NCBI GenBank assembly: GCA_964542455.1
Contig: CAZIUC010000015.1
Coordinates: 1-64,000 of the forward strand
Source: PFJX01 sp964542455
GTDB lineage: Bacteria; Pseudomonadota; Gammaproteobacteria; Burkholderiales; Thiobacillaceae
Length of the DNA: 64,000 nt
Reading direction: 5' to 3'
Below the pieces are notes generated by a model. It ran no database searches and was not told the origin of the DNA. It saw nothing but the letters and a program-made list of their open reading frames with translations. The position numbers and the translations under genes are program-made. Positions within the stretch are counted from its first letter, which is position 1; the number at the start of each line of letters is the position of its first letter. This document shows, one piece after another, positions 27,413 through 36,321 of this stretch.

Positions 27413-27462
27413 GTTGATGTCTCCTCAGTGTTCGTTATGCGCGAATGCGCTGAGGAGCTATC

Positions 27463-27477
27463 GCATACGCCGTGCCA
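27463..27477 (-). promoter_or_regulatory. Sigma-54 promoter of aioBA
   Basis: On the minus strand, TGGCACGGCGTATGC carries a perfect -24 box (TGGCACG) and a TGC -12 box with the required GG-N10-GC spacing. The predicted start near 27451 leaves a 38-base leader. AioR is a sigma-54 activator, so the match is expected. Confidence 0.85.
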
Positions 27478-27495
27478 GACGGCTTATGTAGTCAG

Positions 27496-27507
27496 ATCAA
27501 GGGGTTG
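27496..27507. promoter_or_regulatory. Candidate IHF site
   Basis: ATCAA-GGGG-TTG matches the IHF core WATCAA-N4-TTR except for the outermost base. It sits between the sigma-54 promoter and the paired upstream palindromes, where IHF usually bends DNA to bring the activator to the polymerase. Confidence 0.5.
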
Positions 27508-27520
27508 AGTGAACCTTGTA

Positions 27521-27577
27521 TTACCGATTGGTAACAAACAGTCTGGTTCGCGGTGCGGGGAGATTACCGATTGGTAA
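27521..27577. promoter_or_regulatory. Paired AioR-type enhancer palindromes upstream of aioBA
   Basis: Two identical cores TTACC-GATT-GGTAA lie at 27521-27534 and 27564-27577, centres 43 bp apart, about 76 and 119 bases upstream of the predicted start. The distal one overlaps the last codons and stop of hsdM. Placement is typical of enhancer sites for a sigma-54 activator. Confidence 0.8.
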
Positions 27578-29042
27578 TGCCGTACGGCCCCGCCAAACCC
27601 GCCGCCACATCGCGAAACGCGGCCAATGCCGCTTCCAGATGGTCGATGATTTCCTGCTGCAACACTTCCGGTGGCGGCAGGTCGTCCAGGTTGTCCAGGC
27701 TGTCGTCCTTCAACCAGAAGATATCCAGGCTGGCCTTGTCGCGGGCAACCAGTTCTTCGTAATTGAAGTACTTGAAGCGCTCCGTCCCGCGCCGCGCATG
27801 GCGGTTCTCCGGGTGATAGCAGGTGATGAAGTCGCGCAGATCGTCTTCCTTCAACTGCCGGGTCTTCAGCGTGAAATGCTTGTTGGTGCGCAGGTCGTAG
27901 ATCCACACCCCTTTTGTGTGGACCTTGCCGTCCTTCGGCCGGGCATCGAAGAACAGCACATTCGCCTTCACCCCCTGAGCGTAAAAGATGCCGGTAGGCA
28001 GGCGCAGCAAGGTATGCACGTCGCAGGTCTCCAACAGCTTGCGGCGTATTTTCTCGCCCGCTCCGCCCTCGAACAGCACGTTGTCGGGCAACACCACGGC
28101 GGCCTGGCCGCTGTCCTTCAGAATCGTGACGATGTGCTGCAGGAAGTTGAGCTGCTTGTTCGACGTGGTTTCCCAGAAGTCTTGCCGCTCGTAGGTGAGG
28201 GCGTCGCGATCCTCCTCGCCCTCCTCGTTGGTGATGGTCATGCTGCTCTTCTTGCCGAAGGGCGGATTGGCCAGCACGTAGTCGAAACGCTGGCCGGGAT
28301 CGGCGATCAGCGCGTCGGCCCGATCCACGGCGGGCTCCCCGTCCAGTTCACCGATGTTGTGCAGAAACAGGTTCATCAGGCACATGCGGCGGGTGCTCGG
28401 CACGATCTCGTTGCCGTGGAAAGTCTTGTCGCGCAGGAAGGTCTTCTGCCGTTTGTCCAGCGTGTTGCCGGACCGGGTCAGCCAGTTGTAGGCGCCGAGG
28501 AAAAAGCCCCCCGTGCCGCAAGCCGGGTCGGCGATGGTTTTCATCGGCGCCGGGCGCACGCATTCCACCATCGCCTCGATCAAAACGCGCGGCGTGAAGT
28601 ACTGGCCGGCGCCACTCTTGGTGTCTTCCGCGTTCTTCTTCAGCAGGCCTTCATAGAGATCGCCCTTGATGTCCGAACCCAGGGAAATCCATTCCTCCGC
28701 ATCGATCATCTGCACCAGGCGCGACAGCTTGGCCGGGTCCTGAATCTTGTTCTGCGCCTTGAAGAAAATCGCCCCCAGCATCCCCGGCTCCTGGCCCAGC
28801 TTGTGCAAGGTGATCAGGTAATGCGCCTCCAGCGGCTCGCCGGTGCGGCTGCGCAGACTGGCCCAGTCGCAACTGCGTGGAATGTGGGTGTTGCGGTTAT
28901 AGGGCGGCTGCGAATACTCGTGAGCCAGTTTGAGGAACAGCAGATAAGTAAGCTGCTCCAGGTAGTCGCCGTAACCGACGCCGTCGTCGCGCAGGGTATG
29001 GCAGAAATTCCAGAGCTTCTGGACCAGGGTGGAAGCGTTCAT
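27564..29042 (-). CDS. hsdM: Type I restriction-modification methyltransferase subunit HsdM
   Basis: A 492-residue N6-adenine methyltransferase subunit. It has the N-terminal HsdM helical domain (STLVQKLWNFCHTLRDDG), the AdoMet motif DPACGTGGFF (about residues 171-180) and the catalytic NPPFG (about 257). With HsdS it modifies the recognition sequence; with HsdR it forms the restriction complex. Its final residues YGITNR and stop are encoded by the distal AioR-type palindrome, so the gene ends exactly at the aio regulatory region. Confidence 0.95.
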   Translation of the reverse strand: MNASTLVQKLWNFCHTLRDDGVGYGDYLEQLTYLLFLKLAHEYSQPPYNRNTHIPRSCDWASLRSRTGEPLEAHYLITLHKLGQEPGMLGAIFFKAQNKIQDPAKLSRLVQMIDAEEWISLGSDIKGDLYEGLLKKNAEDTKSGAGQYFTPRVLIEAMVECVRPAPMKTIADPACGTGGFFLGAYNWLTRSGNTLDKRQKTFLRDKTFHGNEIVPSTRRMCLMNLFLHNIGELDGEPAVDRADALIADPGQRFDYVLANPPFGKKSSMTITNEEGEEDRDALTYERQDFWETTSNKQLNFLQHIVTILKDSGQAAVVLPDNVLFEGGAGEKIRRKLLETCDVHTLLRLPTGIFYAQGVKANVLFFDARPKDGKVHTKGVWIYDLRTNKHFTLKTRQLKEDDLRDFITCYHPENRHARRGTERFKYFNYEELVARDKASLDIFWLKDDSLDNLDDLPPPEVLQQEIIDHLEAALAAFRDVAAGLAGPYGITNR

Positions 29043-29066
29043 TCAGAGGGCTCTTTCGCGGTCAAA

Positions 29067-29089
29067 TTGTCTCGACCGCGTCGAGACAA
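29067..29089. promoter_or_regulatory. Palindrome upstream of hsdM
   Basis: TTGTCTCGA and TCGAGACAA form 9-bp perfect arms around CCGCG, 25 bases before the hsdM ATG. It is a likely operator for a dimeric regulator or an mRNA hairpin; no T-run follows. Confidence 0.5.
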
Positions 29090-29146
29090 AGCCATAGTCG
29101 GGAAGCGCGCCAAGGCGCAGATTGTTTTTGTCCAAGCCGTCTCGGT

Positions 29147-30361
29147 TCATTCTTGATCTTCCGACGGCCCGGTCGAAGCCTGTGGGTTGCTGATATAGGC
29201 TTGGCGCGGGTCGTTGGGGCGCGGATACGCCCTGAGCAACTCGCCCTTCCCAACCAGGGGCGTCAATATGCGGCGCGCCAGATCGCTTGAATCCCGGCGT
29301 AGCAAATGGGCCAGTACGCGTATCCCTAGATAGCGCCCCATACAAAGTTGCAGGACCACGCCTCGCATCACGTCTGGACTTACCCGTTTGTGACTGCGCG
29401 CTGGCTGGGCCAGCGACTCCAACAGGCGCATCTCATCAGGTGGCACATCCGCCACCTCCACCAGCAGGGGCGATTCGAACTCCCGAGGTAACGAACCGCG
29501 CTCCTGTGTTAACACGCCAAGCTCCTGTGTTAACGGTTTGCCTTGTCCGCTCTCAAGGTCGGTTCGATCCGAGCGCTCAGTGGCAAAAATGGCCACATCG
29601 CCACGAGCCTGCCAGGGCAGGAAATACACCATGCCACGCCCAATCCCATCCGGCGCCAGCAATCCGTCTTTGACTAGATGCGCCAACATCTTGGTGATAT
29701 CCGCCGGGTGCTCGGTCGAAATCTCCCGCAGGCGGGCATGGTGGACCACCCCCTCCGCGGCTACCGTGACAAGAGCAAGGCGTTCCAATACCGGCAAGGC
29801 CTTGAAACGTCGCCCAAGATGACTCTCCAGCTCCGCCAGCGCCTCCGCCGGGACGTGGCTGGTCATGCGCAACTCCATCAGGGTCTGTTCGGGCTCGGCC
29901 TGCTCGTACAGCAGCGGACGCCGCCAGTGTTGCCCTTCCCAGTTGCGGTAAATCTTAGGAATCCCCGAGCCGGCATGATCCCCATAGCCCACCAGTTGGA
30001 ACATGGTTTGCAAGCGGCGGTTACGGCAATCGCTGTTGCCTCCCAGCACCGCAAGCGAGGGTGGAACCCGCATCAGCCCCGGATTGCGGAAACCGAACAT
30101 ATCCGGCCGCTTCACAACCCGTACCGATAGATCGCAATCAATTGATTTGAATAGGCTATTCCAACAATGACCATCAAGTAAAAACTTGGGCAAGGAACTT
30201 CCTTCAAAGCTACACTGCGACGGCAGGCAAGCGTGAGGTTTGTAGAGGTTGCTGGTAACGGCGACAGCCCGAACGGGTGGGATCCTCGAACTCAGGGCCT
30301 GCAAGTTTTTCTCTAAGCCCGCCCTGTGCGGGCTTGGTTTTTTCTGATTGTCCTTCATCAT
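29147..30361 (-). pseudogene. Truncated AlbA_2/ATP-binding-type DNA-binding protein
   Basis: From about residue 85 of this frame (RPDMFGFRNPGLMRVP, then GYGDHAGSGIPKIYRNW) the sequence matches the C-terminal half of AlbA_2-type putative transcription regulators, followed by winged-helix segments. The N-terminal AlbA_2 domain expected in this family (roughly 200 residues) is absent, and the first 60 or so codons look non-coding and include a hairpin (30315-30335). The frame does overlap the DUF3800 stop as ATGA, so a fragment may still be translated. Genes of this family often sit inside type I R-M loci. Confidence 0.55.
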
Positions 30362-31140
30362 ATTGGCTTGAGCGCGGCAAGCACCCGCTCGATGGTCGCC
30401 CGCTCATCGCACCAGAACTTCAAGCCATACCCCTCCACGCGCTGCTCGTGACGATAAATGGTCGACGCGATCAGGCGGAAATAGCGGTCCTCGATATCGC
30501 CATACAGATTCGGCGTCACCGCGTAGTACGCGCTTGTCGCCACCGCATCCGCCAACTGCAAGCCCGCAAGCTGATCGTGGTTTACCGCCTTCACATGAAC
30601 GGGGTCGATCACATTCCAGTCGATGCGGATGTCCTTGCGCTCCGTGTCCTGCCGGAGTTGCAGCAGGTAAGTCCGTAAATCCTCGTAGGACATGGCCGAG
30701 CGATTGGAATAGATCAACTCCACCCGGCCATCGCCCATGCCCTTTTTACGGTGGTCGCGACACAGCCAGGAAACCCGCTCCAACAACATGCGGCTGGCGT
30801 AGCGATAAAGCGCATACGCCTCCTGCTGAAAATTCTCCGGCTCGGGGATCGATGGCTTGTGGATCAGCACACTCACCGAGCGTGACGGCATCTGTCCGAT
30901 CAACCGCGCCAGGGCCACGCGCTGCTCGTGTTTAAGATCGCGGAAATGCAGTGCGTGCTTGGGTGGTTTGCGCAACAACTCACGCGCCTGCCGGGCGGTT
31001 TGCACAACCAGGCCGTCGTTCTCCTTGCGCATCACCAGGGCTGACAACACCAACCAGCGGGAGCTGCCGCTGCCATCGGCGCGAAAGGTGAAACCCTCGT
31101 CGCCCGACTCGTCGATGTAAGCGACGAAGCTGGCGCTCAT
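30358..31140 (-). CDS. DUF3800 domain protein
   Basis: A 260-residue protein beginning SFVAYIDESGDEGF. This YIDESG motif, together with LQLADAVA further on, defines DUF3800, a family with a predicted RNase H-like fold found often on mobile islands and near defence genes. The function is unknown. It overlaps hsdS by ATGA and lies within the R-M operon, so it is likely co-expressed with hsdS and hsdM. Confidence 0.85.
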   Translation of the reverse strand: MSASFVAYIDESGDEGFTFRADGSGSSRWLVLSALVMRKENDGLVVQTARQARELLRKPPKHALHFRDLKHEQRVALARLIGQMPSRSVSVLIHKPSIPEPENFQQEAYALYRYASRMLLERVSWLCRDHRKKGMGDGRVELIYSNRSAMSYEDLRTYLLQLRQDTERKDIRIDWNVIDPVHVKAVNHDQLAGLQLADAVATSAYYAVTPNLYGDIEDRYFRLIASTIYRHEQRVEGYGLKFWCDERATIERVLAALKPI

Positions 31141-32678
31141 TGAGCCTGCCTGGCGTTGCGGGTTTTCCGGCTGCCGGTCTGTTTTGCCGCCGTCGCACGT
31201 TCGACGCGGATGCGTTTCAGCAGTGCGCTGGCGGGTTCGTCGTCGGGGTCTTGGGGGACAAGCTGGCCGGAGAAGGCGGCTTTGAGGAGGTTTTGGCGTT
31301 GAGCGAAGGATTGTTTGATAGACATCACCGTCGCCTTCTCTTGTTCCGCCACATTCAAGAGCTGAGCATCAAGCATCCCCAGAGACTCGCTTTGCTCGCT
31401 AGACGGTGCAACCGGAATGGGCATCGACAATAGTGTGGAGAGGCTAATGTTGTGCTGCCCAGCAGAAGATGCGGCCCGACTCTCTATCCAATTTCGACCT
31501 GTACTTGACGCGAGAAAGGCTGAAATCCAACTTGGAAAGGTCTCTGATTCAACACACCTCAGCCGCAACAAATAGGAAGCAAAATAGAAATTGCCAGGTA
31601 ACGGTTCTACTACTTCGGCTGCGCGGCCAACAAGACTGATACTCCCGTTGGTTCGCACGACAAGAATATCCCCACTAGCAAGGTAGTCGGCTTGTTCAAG
31701 ACCAAGAGGTTGCGTCGCGAACTTCAAGTTCCGCATGTCAAGCCGCCGTTCAACAATGTTGGGTATGCGCAATACCGGAACGCCATCACACTCGTAAGTG
31801 CACTTCATGGAGGTTCCATAAGACGACATACCGACAAGCTGATCCAATCCCGCCCACACCCACCCCTCTGGCAATGCCGGCAGGTCGGTGGTGTCGGGTT
31901 GGACCGGTTCGGGGTATTTGTCCCGCCAGCCCTTGGGCGGGGTTTTGCCTTGTTGCTTGAACTTGGCGAGCTGCTTTTCTTCCCAGCGGCGGCGGCGTTC
32001 GACAAGGATGCGAGCGAGGAGTTGGGCGCCGGTTTCCTGTTCGCCCGTTCGCGCGGCGCGCCACTCGGCGGTGAGCGCGCCTTCCACCGCCGCTTTCAGC
32101 AGGGCTTGCCGGTACTGGGCCAATTTCTTTTGCGCGGCCTTGAGTTCGGCCACGCCGGCATCGAGGTCGGAGAGGAGTTCTTCGAGTTTTTCGACGATGC
32201 GGGTTTGTTCCCGTGCAGGTGCTACAGGAACACCCTGGGAAAGAACGTCCACGTCGCGCACAGCGGGATAACTGACGCCACGTTGCAAAGGCAAAACCAT
32301 TTGGATGAACCAGTCGCTTCGGGCCAACAAATATAGGTACTTGGCATCAACTCCCAACGCCGGACGAAGTACACAAAAGCCGGTAGAAGCAACCGCATTG
32401 TCAGCTTTAGGTACTTGGGCAATGGCCCGTAGGTTTGGGCGAACCGTCGAGAACAGAACATCTCCCTCCTGAACTGCTTGTCTTGCGCGGGAGGGGGCAT
32501 CGACTCCCAATACGATTTTCGGCGCTATAGCGATACCGGCTTCATTGTCAATGGAGCTGATGTCGAAGTATGTGAACTCGGTGGATGGGGTGCGCGAAGG
32601 ATCAAGCGTAGATACGGCGGTCAGTAGGTCGCCGAGTGCAGATTGATCCCATCCGCGAGGTAAAGACAATGCGCTCAC
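31137..32678 (-). CDS. hsdS: Type I restriction-modification specificity subunit HsdS
   Basis: A 513-residue subunit with two target recognition domains, each followed by a conserved helical spacer: residues about 165-210 (EKLEELLSDLDAGVAELKAA ... YRQALLKAAVEGALT) and the C-terminal SIKQSFAQRQNLLKAAFSGQ. Each recognition domain reads one half of a split target. The 3' end overlaps the DUF3800 start. Base use in the second recognition domain (about 31.4-31.8 kb) is less GC-rich than its surroundings, as usual for these swapped domains. Confidence 0.95.
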   Translation of the reverse strand: MSALSLPRGWDQSALGDLLTAVSTLDPSRTPSTEFTYFDISSIDNEAGIAIAPKIVLGVDAPSRARQAVQEGDVLFSTVRPNLRAIAQVPKADNAVASTGFCVLRPALGVDAKYLYLLARSDWFIQMVLPLQRGVSYPAVRDVDVLSQGVPVAPAREQTRIVEKLEELLSDLDAGVAELKAAQKKLAQYRQALLKAAVEGALTAEWRAARTGEQETGAQLLARILVERRRRWEEKQLAKFKQQGKTPPKGWRDKYPEPVQPDTTDLPALPEGWVWAGLDQLVGMSSYGTSMKCTYECDGVPVLRIPNIVERRLDMRNLKFATQPLGLEQADYLASGDILVVRTNGSISLVGRAAEVVEPLPGNFYFASYLLRLRCVESETFPSWISAFLASSTGRNWIESRAASSAGQHNISLSTLLSMPIPVAPSSEQSESLGMLDAQLLNVAEQEKATVMSIKQSFAQRQNLLKAAFSGQLVPQDPDDEPASALLKRIRVERATAAKQTGSRKTRNARQAQ

Positions 32679-32706
32679 GCCACTAACCCCTCATCAATCA
32701 CCCGCA

Positions 32707-33041
32707 TCAACCTGCCCGCACCAGTTTCACCACCGCTTCCACTACTTGCCGATGCGCTTCATCCCCCAGGCTTCCGGCAACCCCGCGAAACAGGGTTTCA
32801 TGGGCGGTGAATAGCTTGTTGGGACGGGCGTAGCTCACTCTTTTCAGGCTGCCGGCGGCAAACGCGCTTTCCCGCAATTCAACGCGGTGGCATCCGAGTA
32901 AGGGTTGCTGGTGATCTGGGCCATCAGCCAATCGCCCCGGCCGGCATCGGCCAGTACCAAGGCCGGGCGAAGCTTCTGCGCGGAAAGGTCGGAGAAGGGG
33001 AAAGGCAGCAGGATTACTTGCCGGGTTGCAAATGCGCCCAT
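32707..33041 (-). pseudogene. Frameshifted PemK/MazF-type toxin
   Basis: The frame starting at 33041 gives MGAFATRQVILLPFPFSDLS and RPALVLADAGRGDWLMAQIT, a MazF/PemK-like N-terminus, then runs to an early stop. The rest of the family pattern (FAAGSLKRVSYARPNKLFTA ... VVEAVVKLV) continues in a different frame, indicating a single-base indel near 32890. The toxin is probably dead unless translation shifts frame. It overlaps the antitoxin gene by 28 bases. Confidence 0.8.
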
Positions 33042-33229
33042 GCGGCGTCCTCCTCTTGCCGCTGCCAATCCGCCGCCAGCGCCATTTCGCTGAGCAGGGC
33101 GCCGCACTGCGCATCGTCCAGGGGGCGGGTGAAGGTCACCAACACCTGTTGTGGTGTGTCGAGGTGGACGGGCTCGGCGAATTGCAGTTCGCCTCCGGGC
33201 AGCAGTACGGCTTCCAGGGTGGTCAGCAT
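33014..33229 (-). CDS. Antitoxin of a PemK-type pair
   Basis: A 71-residue protein starting MLTTLEAVLLPGGELQFAEP and ending LSEMALAADWQRQEEDAAWA, a pattern shared by small antitoxins encoded before PemK/MazF-like toxins. The N-terminal half would bind DNA or dimerise, and the acidic C-terminus would cover the toxin. It is intact although its toxin is frameshifted. Confidence 0.75.
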   Translation of the reverse strand: MLTTLEAVLLPGGELQFAEPVHLDTPQQVLVTFTRPLDDAQCGALLSEMALAADWQRQEEDAAWAHLQPGK

Positions 33230-33311
33230 GATCGGCTCCTCAGTTACCGCGCGATGCGCGCTTCACGGCATGATAAATAAACGTAACAAACTGATTCATA
33301 ACGATTATCCA

Positions 33312-33335
33312 CTTTTATCCGGAATTGGATAAAAG
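33312..33335. terminator. AT-rich hairpin after hsdR
   Basis: CTTTTATCC and GGATAAAAG form a perfect 9-bp stem with a 6-base loop, just downstream of the hsdR stop and upstream of the antitoxin. It may end hsdR transcription or serve as an operator for the toxin-antitoxin pair. Confidence 0.45.
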
Positions 33336-33345
33336 CCGGGGCAGT

Positions 33346-36117
33346 TTATGCCACCAACTCCTCATTCATCTCCCGCATCAACCCATCCAGTTCCTCGCCG
33401 AACACCGTCCAGGCCTTCTGCAGCCCGCCCTTGTCGGCGAACTCGGCGTAGTCGAAGTCGTCGCGGCTGATGCCGCAACTGCTGGCGATGTGGTCCTTGA
33501 TCAGGCGCAGCCAGTCGGTTTGTTCGGGGGTGAAGGCGCTGCCGCGCCGGGCGTTGTGGCGGAATATCCATTCCTGGAAACGCAGGTTGACCTGTTCGGC
33601 GAAGGGCTTGAGTTCGCTGTCCAGGCCGAGGGCGTAGCGGACCAGGGCGATGAGGTCGGTGAGCTGGCGTTTCAGGTCGGCGCCCTTGACCTGGTTTTGC
33701 TGAATGCGGGCGTAGGCGTTCCACAGGCGTGAGGGGGTGAGCATGAGGGGCGGGCGGCTCAAGGCGTCGTGCAGTTCCTCGATCATGTCGAAGGTGAGCT
33801 GGCGGCGTTGGTAGGGCTGCTGGTAGAAAAAGCCGAGAGCGGCGATTTCGTCCTTGTGGGCGGCCAGGAAGTCGCTGAAGGCCTGGATGGTTTTCTTCGC
33901 CTGTTCTTCGGCCTGGGCGCTGTAGCCGGCGAAGGTGAGCGTATCGAGGTTGACACTGTCGATGAGCTGTTCGCGCTCGCTGCGCGCGGTTTCGATGGCG
34001 TCGCGCAGTTCCGGGCGGTCGAAGGGGGCGCAGGCGGTGGCGATGCACTTCGCCTTGGCGGCGGCGAGTTCGGCGTCGGAGAGGGTGTCTTCGCCCCGGC
34101 TGATGCCCTGCTCGCTTGCCGTGGCCAGGGCGGTGACGACGATGCGGTCGGGGTCGAGGGCGGCGAGGAGGTTCTTGCCGAGCTGGTTGAGCGGCGTACC
34201 GTCGCCGGCTTTTTCGATGCGGGCGAGGGCCTTGTCATCGAGCTGCTTGCCCAGGCGCACCAGCCGGTTGGCCAGGCTAAGCACGGTGTCGTCGTCACGG
34301 TGGCCGATGGCTACACCTTGCAGCAGGTCTTTCAGGGACAGGCCGGGTTTGCGTTCCAGGGGGCGGGATTCGGTCTTGAGAGACTTTTCCACGCCGACGG
34401 CGTCGATCAGGACGAAGCGGGCCTTGGCGCTGTCGGCGCTGTTGCTGACCCGCTTGAGGTCGTCGAAACCGAGGCTGCGCACGCCCCGGCCCTTCATCTG
34501 CTCGTAGTAGTTGCGGCTGCGCACGTCGCGCATGAAGAGCAGGATTTCCAGGGGCTTGACGTCGGTGCCGGTGGCGATCATGTCTACGGTGACGGCGATG
34601 CGCGGGTAGTGCTCGTTGCGGAAGTCGCTGAGCGTGCCGTCCGGGTTTTCCGCGCTGTAGGTAACCTTCTTGCAGAAGGCGTTGCCCTGGCCGTAGACCT
34701 CGCGAACGATCTGGATGATGTCGTCGGCGTGGCTGTCGGTCTTGGCGAAGATGAGGGTTTTCGGGACTTCCTTGCGGTTGGGGAAGATTTCCGTTTCCAC
34801 CGCCGTCTTCATGGCCTGGATGACCTTGCGGATCTGGCTCACGTTGACCACGGAACGATCGAGTTCGCGGCCGGTATAGGCGGTGTCTTCGTCCACCTGG
34901 CTCCAACGTTTCTTGCGGGTGAGGCGGTCGCGGTGATCCACCCATACACGCGCCTTGAGTTCTGCCCCTTTTTTGGTGATCTCGGTTTCGATCTCGTAGA
35001 CGTCGTAGCCGACGTTGACGCCGTCGGCGACGGATTGCTCGTAGCTGTATTCGGCGACGACGTTTTCATTGAAGAAACCGAAGGTGCGCTTATCCGGGGT
35101 GGCGGTGAGGCCGATGAGGAAGGCGTCGAAGTAGTCCAGCACCTGCTTCCACAGGTTGTAGATGGAGCGGTGGCACTCGTCGATGACGATGAAATCGAAG
35201 GTCTCCACCGGGACGGCGGGGTTGTAGCGCACCAGCTTGGCCTGCCGCTCGGTCTGCCGCACCTCGTTGAGCGAGACATCCTCGGCGGAGTCGTCGATGG
35301 GCTCGCCGGAGAGGATGGAATACATGCGCTGGATGGTGGAAATGCACACCTGGGCATGCGGGTCGATGCTGGGCGAGGCCAGGCGCTGGACGTTGTACAG
35401 CTCGGTGAACTTGCGGCCGTCGTCGGGCGGCGTGTAGGCCATGAATTCCTGATGCGCCTGCTTGCCCAGGTTGCGGGTATCGACCAGAAACAGGATGCGC
35501 TTGGCACCACCGAACTTGAGCAGGCGGTAAACGGCGGTGATGGCGGTGAAGGTCTTGCCGGAGCCGGTGGCCATCTGCACCAGGGCGCGGGGCTTGTTGA
35601 GGGCGAGTGATTGTTCCAGGCCGGTGACGGCGCTGATCTGGCAATCGCGCAGGTTGCGCGTGGGTAGGGCGGGAAGGTGTTCGGCCAGGCGGCGGCGCAG
35701 GCTTTCCGGCTGGCTGAGCCATTCGGCCAGCGTTCCCGGCTTGAGGAAATGGAACAGCTCGCGCGAGCGCGGCGCCGGGTCGCGGCCATCGGTGAAGCGG
35801 ATGATCTGGCCGGTGCTCTCGAACAGAAACGGTAGCGGCGTGGCCTTGAGCCGCCATTTCAGGGTGCTGCCGGCGTAACGCTCGGTCTGCGATTCGACGA
35901 AGGTCAGGATGGTGTTATCGGGCTTGGCTTCGATGACACCAACCGGTTCGCGGTTGACGAACAGCACGTAGTCGGCCGGGCCGGTGTCGGTGGGGTATTC
36001 ACGCACCGCGACACCGAGCGTCGCGCCGAGGTTGAGTTGTTTCATGTCCTGAACGAGCCAACCGGCCTGGGCCAGCTTCTGGTCGATCTGTTGCCGGGCC
36101 TTCGCCTCCGGTGTCAT
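33346..36117 (-). CDS. hsdR: Type I restriction endonuclease subunit HsdR
   Basis: A 923-residue motor and nuclease subunit. The N-terminal nuclease core has GPADYVLF and PVGVIEAK (PD-(D/E)xK type, about residues 45-65). The helicase has Walker A ATGSGKT (about 185), a DECH box (IDECHRSIYNLW, about 310), ATPDKR, and the C-terminal EcoEI-type domain. It cuts unmodified DNA after ATP-driven translocation. It is the first gene of the minus-strand R-M cluster. A sigma-54-like promoter with paired AioR-type sites lies 142-260 bases upstream and points into it. Confidence 0.95.
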   Translation of the reverse strand: MTPEAKARQQIDQKLAQAGWLVQDMKQLNLGATLGVAVREYPTDTGPADYVLFVNREPVGVIEAKPDNTILTFVESQTERYAGSTLKWRLKATPLPFLFESTGQIIRFTDGRDPAPRSRELFHFLKPGTLAEWLSQPESLRRRLAEHLPALPTRNLRDCQISAVTGLEQSLALNKPRALVQMATGSGKTFTAITAVYRLLKFGGAKRILFLVDTRNLGKQAHQEFMAYTPPDDGRKFTELYNVQRLASPSIDPHAQVCISTIQRMYSILSGEPIDDSAEDVSLNEVRQTERQAKLVRYNPAVPVETFDFIVIDECHRSIYNLWKQVLDYFDAFLIGLTATPDKRTFGFFNENVVAEYSYEQSVADGVNVGYDVYEIETEITKKGAELKARVWVDHRDRLTRKKRWSQVDEDTAYTGRELDRSVVNVSQIRKVIQAMKTAVETEIFPNRKEVPKTLIFAKTDSHADDIIQIVREVYGQGNAFCKKVTYSAENPDGTLSDFRNEHYPRIAVTVDMIATGTDVKPLEILLFMRDVRSRNYYEQMKGRGVRSLGFDDLKRVSNSADSAKARFVLIDAVGVEKSLKTESRPLERKPGLSLKDLLQGVAIGHRDDDTVLSLANRLVRLGKQLDDKALARIEKAGDGTPLNQLGKNLLAALDPDRIVVTALATASEQGISRGEDTLSDAELAAAKAKCIATACAPFDRPELRDAIETARSEREQLIDSVNLDTLTFAGYSAQAEEQAKKTIQAFSDFLAAHKDEIAALGFFYQQPYQRRQLTFDMIEELHDALSRPPLMLTPSRLWNAYARIQQNQVKGADLKRQLTDLIALVRYALGLDSELKPFAEQVNLRFQEWIFRHNARRGSAFTPEQTDWLRLIKDHIASSCGISRDDFDYAEFADKGGLQKAWTVFGEELDGLMREMNEELVA

Positions 36118-36258
36118 GCCGGGATCTCCCTGTTCAGGCTGTTCGTATGGATGTTGAACCTGGAAATATCGCTACTTGTTTCCGGCCCGTGCTTGGTCGC
36201 GGATTGTCCATCACCGATGGCGTTGGGGCCAATGCCCAATTCGGCGGGCGTGGCGCCA

Positions 36259-36273
36259 GCAATGATCATGCCG
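36259..36273 (-). promoter_or_regulatory. Sigma-54-like promoter facing hsdR
   Basis: On the minus strand, CGGCATGATCATTGC keeps GG-N10-GC and a TTGC -12 box; only the first T of the -24 box is missing. The predicted start near 36247 would give a 129-base leader to hsdR. An ATCAA (36293-36297) sits as the IHF-like site does at aioBA. Confidence 0.55.
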
Positions 36274-36321
36274 CCCCGATGCGATCCAACCCATCAAGAC
36301 AGTCTGGCCGTGCATCAATTA

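Noticed and set aside
30250..30310. GTTCGAGGATCCC on the minus strand looked like a tRNA T-arm and a possible integration site.
   Set aside because: The five bases on either side of the loop do not pair, and no acceptor stem or CCA end follows.
33769..35610. A 613-codon open frame opposite hsdR.
   Set aside because: It is an antisense shadow of hsdR without recognisable domains.
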